DNA of 21,357 bases. Origin: RI-283 sp964487925. Its GTDB lineage: Bacteria > Pseudomonadota > Gammaproteobacteria > SZUA-140. Made by a program: the position numbers and the translations under genes. This document shows, piece after piece, positions 16,073 to 21,357 of the stretch. Where the stretch lies: assembly GCA_964487925.1 (NCBI GenBank), contig CAZASZ010000033.1, forward strand, positions 1 to 21,357, given 5' to 3'. The notes below the pieces were generated by a model that made no database searches, had not been told where the DNA came from, and worked only from the letters and a program-made list of their open reading frames with translations. Numbering within the stretch: the first letter of the stretch is position 1; the number at the start of each line of letters is the position of its first letter.

Positions 16073-16166
16073 TCAAACGCCCTCTGGAATCTGAAGGATT
16101 CGGGCGATCGTAGCAGGCCTCACTATCCCACCGGAGCAGTAGGTCAGTCCCAAGTCCGGCAGGCTC
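16073..16166 (-). other. Short spacer between phoH and ybeY
   Basis: Ninety-four bases with no conserved coding content; I saw no clear promoter pair or terminator hairpin. It most likely carries only the ybeY translation signals and is transcribed as part of the operon. Confidence 0.4.
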
Positions 16167-17165
16167 CTAGATCGGGGTTTCATTTTTTCCGTTCGGGGCT
16201 TCATTCGCCTCATAGGCCGCAACAATCCTTTGTACGAGAGGATGACGGACGACATCCCTTGACTGAAAGAAGGTCATGCTGACCCCTTCGATATCCTTCA
16301 GAATGGGTATAACCTGCCTCAAGCCCGAGGCCTTGTCTCTGGGCAGGTCGATCTGGGTAATATCGCCAGTCACAACGACCGTGGAACCGAACCCGATCCG
16401 AGTCAGAAACATCTTCATCTGTTCCTGGGTCGTGTTCTGGGCCTCATCGAGAATGATAAAGGACTCATTGAGCGTGCGGCCGCGCATATAGGCCAGCGGG
16501 GCGACCTCAATGACACCCCGATCCACAAGCTTGGCGACGCGCTCGAAGCCCAACATTTCATAGAGTGCGTCATAGAGCGGGCGTAGATAGGGGTCAATTT
16601 TCTGTGCCAGATCACCAGGCAGAAAACCCAGGCGCTCACCGGCCTCAACAGCCGGCCGGACGAGCAAGATACGGCGCACGAGCGCCATCTCCAAAGCCTC
16701 TACGGCGCAGGCGACGGCGAGATAGGTCTTGCCGGTACCAGCGGGACCGACCCCAAAGTTGATGTCGTTACGACGGATATTTTCTACATAATGGTGCTGA
16801 TTGGCCCCTCTGGCGCGAACAGGCGAAGACCTTGTCCTGATCGCAGGAGCCTCCTCGACAAGCTCTTCCTCCATCGATTCCGGTACTTCATCGTTGGCCG
16901 CCGCCTGCAACAGGACGTGAATGCGGCTCGGCGTGACCTGCCCCTTAGCGGTCTCGGCATAGAGTTCGCGCAGCACTCGATCCGCCCGTGCAACGGAACC
17001 GGGCTCACCGATGATACGAAACTGGTTGCCGCGACTGTTGACCTCAACCCCCAGCCCGGACTCGATCTGCCGGAGATGGGCGTCGAACTGGCCACAAAGA
17101 TTGGCTAGGCGATCGTTGTCTGACGGCTCCAGGGTGATATCGCTAGATCGCGGATGCTGGCTCAT
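16167..17165 (-). CDS. ybeZ: PhoH-like ATPase (YbeZ)
   Basis: A PhoH-family P-loop NTPase, related to the helicase superfamily 1 core, which works with YbeY in RNA metabolism. It has 332 residues (E. coli YbeZ 346). An N-terminal KH-like nucleic-acid-binding region covers about 20-75 (FRIIGEPGSVARADRVLRELY). Then come Walker A GPAGTGKT at 140-147, the family block LLVRPAVEAGERLGFLPGD, and Walker B FIILDEAQNTT with D240 and E241. VVTGDITQIDLP and HPLVQRIVAAYE complete the PhoH signature. Its ATG overlaps the miaB stop as ATGA, so translation is coupled. The exact biochemical role of the family is only partly known. Confidence 0.94.
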   Translation of the reverse strand: MSQHPRSSDITLEPSDNDRLANLCGQFDAHLRQIESGLGVEVNSRGNQFRIIGEPGSVARADRVLRELYAETAKGQVTPSRIHVLLQAAANDEVPESMEEELVEEAPAIRTRSSPVRARGANQHHYVENIRRNDINFGVGPAGTGKTYLAVACAVEALEMALVRRILLVRPAVEAGERLGFLPGDLAQKIDPYLRPLYDALYEMLGFERVAKLVDRGVIEVAPLAYMRGRTLNESFIILDEAQNTTQEQMKMFLTRIGFGSTVVVTGDITQIDLPRDKASGLRQVIPILKDIEGVSMTFFQSRDVVRHPLVQRIVAAYEANEAPNGKNETPI

Positions 17166-18538
17166 CTGGGTAGCGCGAGCCCCGGGCGCTGCGATACGGA
17201 GGGCACTCTTGGCGCCTCAACCAGAACCCCACGTAAAGAGTTCGGCAACGCCTCGGTGATTTCGACAGTGACAAAACCGCCAACCAAGGAGGCATCACCC
17301 GCAAAGTTCACGACTCGATTGTTCGGGGTTCGCCCGGACATGGCGGCCTGCGACTTCCTGGAAGGCCCTTCCACGAGGACCTGCTGCATCGTCCCTACCA
17401 TGGCTGCACTGAATTCGGATGCCAATGTGTTGATGCGATTCTGAAGCCGCTTTAAACGCTGTTGCTTGACGGACATGGGCACATCATCGGAAAAAGCAGC
17501 TGCGGGTGTGCCCGGCCTCGGACTGTAGATAAAACTGAATGAATGATCGAAGCGCACGTCCTCGATCAATGCCATCGTGGCCTCAAAATCGGCCTCGGTC
17601 TCCCCCGGGAAACCAATAATGAAATCCGAAGACAGACTCAGATCGGGACGGGCCTCTCGGAGACATCGGATTATTGCGCGATACTCGAGCGCGGTGTGAC
17701 CGCGTTTCATGAGACTCAGGATGCGGTCCGAACCACTTTGCACCGGCAAATGAAGATGACTGACGAGCGTCGGCACCTCGGCATAGACAGAAATCAGGCT
17801 GGAGGTCATCTCGACCGGATGGGACGTCGTATAGCGAACGCGGCCGATGCCATCTATCGCCGAGATGTAGTGAATCAATAAGGCCAGATCGGCATGGCTG
17901 CCATCGTCCATATCTCCACAATAGGCATTCACATTCTGACCAAGCAGGGTCACTTCACGGACGCCTTGACGGGCCAGCGCAGAGACCTCGCGGATGACAT
18001 CGTCGAATGGCCGGCTAACTTCCTCTCCGCGCGTATAAGGCACCACGCAAAAGGTGCAGTATTTGCTACAGCCCTCCATGACGGACACAAAAGCCGTGGG
18101 ACCTTCGGCACGAGGTGTAGGCAGCGCATCGAATTTCTCGATCTCCGGGAAGGAGACGTCCACGACGGAGATACGGCGTGCCTCCGCAGAACGCAACATA
18201 TCCGGCAGCCGGTGCAAAGTCTGGGGACCAAAAACGAGGTCCACATAAGGCGCCCGAGTCCGAATAGCCTCCCCCTCCTGGCTCGCGACACAGCCGCCAA
18301 CCCCCAGAATCATCTCCGGGCGCTGTTGCTTGAGCTGATTCCAGCGACCCAACTCGGAAAAGACCTTCTCTTGAGCCTTTTCACGCACCGAGCAGGTGTT
18401 CAAAAGCAGTAGATCGGCCTCTTCAGGGCAATCGACGCGCTCGTATCCATGGCTCTCACGCAAGACGTCGACCATCTTGGCCGAGTCATATTCGTTCATT
18501 TGACAACCAAAGGTCTTAATATAGAGCCGGCGTTTCAT
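17162..18538 (-). CDS. miaB: tRNA-2-methylthio-N6-isopentenyladenosine synthase
   Basis: A radical-SAM methylthiotransferase that converts i6A37 to ms2i6A37 in tRNAs reading U-starting codons, improving anticodon pairing. It has 458 residues, close to the family norm. The N-terminal UPF0004 domain binds one Fe-S cluster through C12, C49 and C83 (KTFGCQMNEYD, NTCSVRE, VGGCVA). The radical-SAM cluster is bound by C157, C161 and C164 (GCSKYCTFCVVPYTRG). A C-terminal TRAM domain covers about 380-447. It starts at the ATG at 18538, and a sigma-70-like promoter sits about 30 bases upstream. It is the first gene of the operon continuing into phoH through a 4-base overlap. Its substrate-making partner MiaA is not in the window. 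Confidence 0.97.
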   Translation of the reverse strand: MKRRLYIKTFGCQMNEYDSAKMVDVLRESHGYERVDCPEEADLLLLNTCSVREKAQEKVFSELGRWNQLKQQRPEMILGVGGCVASQEGEAIRTRAPYVDLVFGPQTLHRLPDMLRSAEARRISVVDVSFPEIEKFDALPTPRAEGPTAFVSVMEGCSKYCTFCVVPYTRGEEVSRPFDDVIREVSALARQGVREVTLLGQNVNAYCGDMDDGSHADLALLIHYISAIDGIGRVRYTTSHPVEMTSSLISVYAEVPTLVSHLHLPVQSGSDRILSLMKRGHTALEYRAIIRCLREARPDLSLSSDFIIGFPGETEADFEATMALIEDVRFDHSFSFIYSPRPGTPAAAFSDDVPMSVKQQRLKRLQNRINTLASEFSAAMVGTMQQVLVEGPSRKSQAAMSGRTPNNRVVNFAGDASLVGGFVTVEITEALPNSLRGVLVEAPRVPSVSQRPGLALPR

Positions 18539-18568
18539 TCCCGTTTAGCGCAATAAAAAATGGTCTTC

Positions 18569-18596
18569 ATGATAGCAAGTTATTATCCAGCATCAA
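18569..18596 (-). promoter_or_regulatory. Probable sigma-70 promoter of the miaB operon
   Basis: On the minus strand TTGATG (18596-18591) and TATCAT (18574-18569) are separated by 16 bases, giving 4 of 6 and 5 of 6 matches to the consensus boxes. A start around 18562 would leave a leader of about 23 bases before the miaB ATG. The surrounding 134 bases are AT-rich and hold no gene. No strong terminator is visible after the protease stop at 18673, so some read-through into miaB is possible. Confidence 0.55.
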
Positions 18597-18672
18597 AATA
18601 GCCATAAGAATAATTAGACTCAAACAACTCGGCCCGGTCTCGGTCAGGCTACGCGGCCATCCCCCAGAAACA

Positions 18673-20346
18673 TTATTGTGGCCCAGAGAGGTGTTTTTTG
18701 TGCGCCATGATCCATCGCAACCATGGCAGCAAAAGGACAAAACCCATGGCTCCACCGCCACCCGAAGCAGGTTGCGCCGTTGACTGGGCGACAGGCGGAC
18801 TCGCCGGGAGACCCAATGCACCAGCCACGCTTAAACGCCCTCCACTCGCGACTCGCACTGCGTCGCTCACCAGCGGCAACGGATCGACACCGAATAGGAT
18901 GCGATCACGCAGGCTGTGATAATCCTGTTTTGGATCTTTAGCAAGTAGTAGCGCGGCTGCCCCGCTTACAAAGGCCGCCGCCGCAGAGGTGCCACTGAAA
19001 AGTCCAGGTGAGCCGCTATCCCCTTCGACACGACATTGTATCTCGATCGAATCCGTGGTCACTGCCTGAGAGGCCCACTCGAACAGAAGCTGATAGGCAT
19101 TGCCATGCTGACTGAGCGCCTTAAGATCGACATAAACTTCCGTCGGACCCGTGAGAGAAGATGGCAGAAAACTTACTTTCCTAAGCAATTTCCATGCAGA
19201 GGTCGGCCCCGACGAATCATCAGCCCACTTAACATTCCCGCTTTTCAACGCGCTGCCGGAGGCAGTGACGGATAACAGCGCACGACAGACTGGACTCGTA
19301 CCGGTATCAATCGCACCGCAGGTCGCCAAGGGAACACCGTTCGTAGTCGCGCACCGCTTCACCGTGCGCCATCGGGACACGCTTCCGAGAACGCGATCTC
19401 CCGGTGCGGCCAGATCTACGTTGATTCGACCATAGTTCGAAAATGTCGCAATGTGATCCTGGAAATCTGATGCCGCAACCGCAATGATATTGTCGAGATC
19501 AAAACTGGCAGGGAAACAGCGGCCACCGCCGGGATCGTTGTCCTGACCTTCATTGCAGGCGGCGGCCACGACAAGAATGCCCGCATTTCTCGCTCGTTCG
19601 AGGGCACGATACTCCGGCGAATTTGTCAGGCAGCCCGGACAATTCGGATCCGCGCCATCAATCGTACCGAAACTCAGATTGATAATCCGTGCACCGTGAT
19701 TAATCGCAAAGTCGATTGCTTCTGAAACATGGTTCGACAGCCCGGAGGTCAATGCAATGTTCCCGTTTTCATCAAAAGCGCGCAAGGCCATAATCTGACC
19801 GTTCCATGCCACACCCGAAATCCCGATCTGGTTATTTCCTCTGGCGCCGAGGATTGAAGCCATTGCCGTGCCGTGGCCATTGATGTCATCCACCTCGCCA
19901 GGATTAATAACATCCTGTCCGTTGAGATCGAGACGACTCAAGAAGTTCCGCCCGTAGGCACGCGTCGCGGGGTCTATCCATAGGTTGGGCAGCAAATCAG
20001 GATGGGCGGTATCGATCCCGGTATCGACCACTGCGACGATTACAGACGGATCACCGGTAGTTATATCCCAGGCGCGAGTCGCCGAGATATCAGCCCCGGC
20101 GATGGCCTGAAAGAAATCGGGCGTGGTACCGATATTCTGCAGCCCCCATTGCTTGCCAAAGAGCGGATCGTTCGGCACGGCTTGCACTTGTAGCAAACGT
20201 GCACGGGGCGTAGCATCGAACACGGCGACTTCCTGACGTGACGACGCATCTCCCGCAATTAGGGCGACCACAAAAACCGCCGAAAACCCTCTGCGTAGGG
20301 GTTGCACAAAACGCCTCGCAAACATAAAGAACCGTGACCTCCTCAT
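18673..20346 (-). CDS. Secreted subtilisin-like (S8) serine protease with GlyGly-CTERM-like tail
   Basis: An S8 serine endopeptidase, about 557 residues from the chosen ATG. It starts with a signal peptide (MRRSRFFMFARRFVQPLRRG, then SAVFVVALIAGDASS) and a short pro-region; NDPLFGKQWGLQNIG begins the catalytic domain. The catalytic residues are D108 (VVDTGID), H158 (DINGHGTAMAS) and S454 (FSGTSAAAAFVSG), with oxyanion Asn N265 in VVAAACNEGQ. An insertion of about 115-120 residues with four cysteines separates LAAPGDRVLG from the catalytic Ser. The C-terminus carries PASGGGGAMG, then a hydrophobic stretch (FVLLLPWLRWIM) and basic residues, resembling the GlyGly-CTERM sorting signal cut by rhombosortase. 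AAGGTG 7 bases upstream favours 20346; ATGs at 20373, 20367, 20364 and 20325 are alternatives. It precedes miaB on the same strand with an unrelated role. Confidence 0.9.
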   Translation of the reverse strand: MRRSRFFMFARRFVQPLRRGFSAVFVVALIAGDASSRQEVAVFDATPRARLLQVQAVPNDPLFGKQWGLQNIGTTPDFFQAIAGADISATRAWDITTGDPSVIVAVVDTGIDTAHPDLLPNLWIDPATRAYGRNFLSRLDLNGQDVINPGEVDDINGHGTAMASILGARGNNQIGISGVAWNGQIMALRAFDENGNIALTSGLSNHVSEAIDFAINHGARIINLSFGTIDGADPNCPGCLTNSPEYRALERARNAGILVVAAACNEGQDNDPGGGRCFPASFDLDNIIAVAASDFQDHIATFSNYGRINVDLAAPGDRVLGSVSRWRTVKRCATTNGVPLATCGAIDTGTSPVCRALLSVTASGSALKSGNVKWADDSSGPTSAWKLLRKVSFLPSSLTGPTEVYVDLKALSQHGNAYQLLFEWASQAVTTDSIEIQCRVEGDSGSPGLFSGTSAAAAFVSGAAALLLAKDPKQDYHSLRDRILFGVDPLPLVSDAVRVASGGRLSVAGALGLPASPPVAQSTAQPASGGGGAMGFVLLLPWLRWIMAHKKHLSGPQ

Positions 20347-20598
20347 AGGCGTACACCTTACCATCATCCACATCGCCAGAATTCATTTGACGCCCTACTC
20401 TATCAACAGTTCCTCAGAGGTCACTACCAAGTGACGCCTACAAATAAACTGCTTGCGCCTCCGGCGTCGAAAAAGAGTTCTGTCGTCGCTTAGCGATATA
20501 GTAATGCGCTTTGAAACAGGCAGATATTCGACGCTAAAAGAGCGAAATATATGCATCAGATTCCAGCGCTGCGATCATGTGCCCAAACAAAGTTAAAT
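20347..20598. other. Gap between the protease gene and the IS200-like element
   Basis: About 250 bases with no recognisable gene. It must contain the protease promoter; TTGATA on the minus strand is a fair -35 candidate but the matching -10 (AATTCT) is poor. A perfect inverted repeat GTCACT-ACCA-AGTGAC lies at 20420-20435. It could be an operator or a leader hairpin of the protease transcript; its half-site order is opposite to a CRP site. Confidence 0.4.
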
Positions 20599-20600
20599 GC

Positions 20601-20619
20601 CCCCCGGCAAAGCCGGGGG
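20601..20619. repeat. Terminal hairpin of the IS200-like element (3' side of tnpA)
   Basis: A perfect 8-bp stem CCCCCGGC/GCCGGGGG with loop AAA, identical to the hairpin at the other end of the element. Two further hairpins follow towards tnpA: GCCCCT-CAA-AGGGGC at 20633-20647 and ACCGC-TAAA-GCGGT at 20657-20670, the latter covering the tnpA stop codon. Confidence 0.85.
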
Positions 20620-20660
20620 CTTATACGGGTGAGCCCCTCAAAGGGGCAAAGCATTAACCG

Positions 20661-21092
20661 CTAAAGCGGTAAGTCCTGCTGGTCAAAATACTTGTCTCGC
20701 GCTTCCTGACTTCGAATATACTCCCGAACCATCGCCTCATCCAGGCCAACTGCCGACACGAAATAACCCCTCACCCAAAACCGCTCTCCTTTGAAATTCC
20801 TCACTTTCTTTCCAAATTGGCGCGCTATCATTATCGCGCTTTTCCCCTTAATATAGCCGATCACTTTCGATACAGCATATTTCGGCGGAATGCTGATACA
20901 CACGTGAATGTGATCTCCAATCAAATGCCCTTCTTCAATTTTACTTTCTCTGTGACCCGCTAACTCGTGGAATATTTCACCAAGATACTCTCTCAAGTTA
21001 CCGTAGATAATCTTCTTCCTATATTTCGGGATGAATACCACGTGGTACTTACAATCCCATTTCGTATGTGCAAGACTTTTATAATCTCTCAT
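20661..21092 (-). CDS. tnpA: IS200/IS605-family transposase TnpA
   Basis: A small Y1 HUH-superfamily transposase, 143 residues, that cuts and joins single-stranded DNA through a covalent tyrosine link. The HUH motif is H61-I-H63 in GDHIHVCISIP, and the catalytic tyrosine is Y125 in MVREYIRSQEARD. The N-terminus (SLAHTKWDCKYHVVFIPKYRKKIIYG) and GYFVSAVGLDE are standard for the IS200 group. Length is full and no frameshift is visible, so it may be active. A leader hairpin GACCGT-GGGA-ACGGTC (21138-21153) lies upstream of the ATG, as in IS200 elements whose leaders limit translation. The stop falls inside a hairpin near the element's right end. Confidence 0.93.
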   Translation of the reverse strand: MRDYKSLAHTKWDCKYHVVFIPKYRKKIIYGNLREYLGEIFHELAGHRESKIEEGHLIGDHIHVCISIPPKYAVSKVIGYIKGKSAIMIARQFGKKVRNFKGERFWVRGYFVSAVGLDEAMVREYIRSQEARDKYFDQQDLPL

Positions 21093-21137
21093 CGCTTTTT
21101 CCTTCGTTACTCGTGGTAGAGCAACTTAGGATAGAAA

Positions 21138-21153
21138 GACCGTGGGAACGGTC
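21138..21153 (-). promoter_or_regulatory. Leader hairpin upstream of tnpA
   Basis: Perfect 6-bp stem GACCGT/ACGGTC with a GGGA loop, about 45 bases before the tnpA ATG. By analogy with IS200, leader structures can keep transposase expression low. Here that role is inference, and the hairpin could instead be part of the left-end recognition structure. Confidence 0.45.
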
Positions 21154-21167
21154 AAACCTATGAGAGT

Positions 21168-21186
21168 CCCCCGGCAAAGCCGGGGG
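21168..21186. repeat. Terminal hairpin of the IS200-like element (5' side of tnpA)
   Basis: The same perfect 8-bp stem and AAA loop as at 20601-20619. Identity between the two ends suggests both are recognised by the same TnpA surface. Confidence 0.85.
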
Positions 21187-21187
21187 T

Positions 21188-21357
21188 TTACCTTATTTAA
21201 TTAGCGCCGCTTCAACCAGTTTTGGGCGTATATTTCCGAGATCAACAATCGCCCGATGAGTGAAACACAAACGATGATATCTGGAAAAACTCCGCTTTTT
21301 CTCGAAAACTGTTTTAATTTTTCTAAAAAAAAACTATAGTTTGACGCCAAACATGTA
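21188..21357. other. AT-rich flank beyond the IS200-like element
   Basis: The last 170 bases are AT-rich with several A and T runs near 21310-21340. No start codon with a plausible frame or similarity is visible before the window ends. It may be the upstream region of a gene outside the window. Confidence 0.3.

Larger units (their letters stand above)
20599..21187 (-). mobile_element. IS200/IS605-type insertion sequence (tnpA only)
   Basis: A compact element of about 590 bases holding only tnpA. Both ends carry the same 19-base hairpin, CCCCCGGC-AAA-GCCGGGGG, at 20601-20619 and 21168-21186. Such elements have no inverted terminal repeats; instead TnpA reads subterminal hairpins and moves single-stranded DNA. 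Relative to tnpA the left end is near 21187 and the right end near 20599. No accessory tnpB/IscB gene is present, so it belongs to the IS200 group. The exact cleavage sites cannot be fixed from one copy. Confidence 0.8.

Noticed and set aside
18539..18672. Small RNA or intrinsic terminator between the protease and miaB
   Set aside because: The G/C-rich part does not form a clean stem followed by a T tract; only a promoter is supportable.

Overview
The window looks like chromosome of a non-enteric gammaproteobacterium. It carries a full-length Smc condensin rather than MukB, an E. coli-type Crp/Vfr regulator, an E. coli-length SpeD, Coq7-type ubiquinone hydroxylase, a short type I QueF, and the order miaB-phoH-ybeY-corC-lnt. 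The block crp/vfr - osmC - speD - coq7 resembles the Pseudomonas arrangement as I remember it. Species cannot be named from the sequence. Most of the window is conserved housekeeping. Accessory DNA sits at the two ends.

Layout. 1-838: the 3' part of an IS630-family insertion sequence whose transposase has an in-frame stop. 1067-3190 (minus): a PIMT-like methyltransferase followed by a TolC-family outer-membrane efflux protein. 3337-3984 (plus): coq7, meeting speD tail to tail with a 4-base overlap. 3981-5225 (minus): osmC-like gene, then speD. 5512-6156 (plus): crp/vfr, divergent from osmC. 6157-6435: a gene-free stretch packed with palindromes. 6436-10506 (minus): smc, then a family-6-like hypoxanthine-DNA glycosylase. 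10669-13200 (plus): queF, an FGGY sugar kinase (D-ribulose kinase type) and cysZ, closely spaced with a GTGA overlap between the last two. cysZ converges on lnt with an 87-base antisense coding overlap. 13114-18538 (minus): the tRNA/ribosome/envelope operon miaB-phoH-ybeY-corC-lnt, preceded by a credible sigma-70 promoter. 18673-20346 (minus): a secreted subtilisin-like protease with a GlyGly-CTERM-like tail. 20599-21187: an IS200/IS605-type element with identical terminal hairpins.

How the genes relate. miaB modifies tRNA, phoH (ybeZ) and ybeY act in RNA/ribosome metabolism, and corC and lnt serve ion balance and lipoprotein maturation; this is a classic co-transcribed set. Crp is a cAMP-responsive global regulator. 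SpeD supplies decarboxylated SAM for spermidine. Smc condenses chromosomes, and the neighbouring glycosylase repairs deaminated bases. I found no CRISPR array, tRNA, rRNA, phage module or recognisable defence system. The most unusual items are the variant-motif subtilisin with its possible rhombosortase signal, the palindrome cluster downstream of crp, the PIMT-like protein lacking the usual Ser/Thr-containing substrate loop, and the lnt/cysZ antisense overlap.
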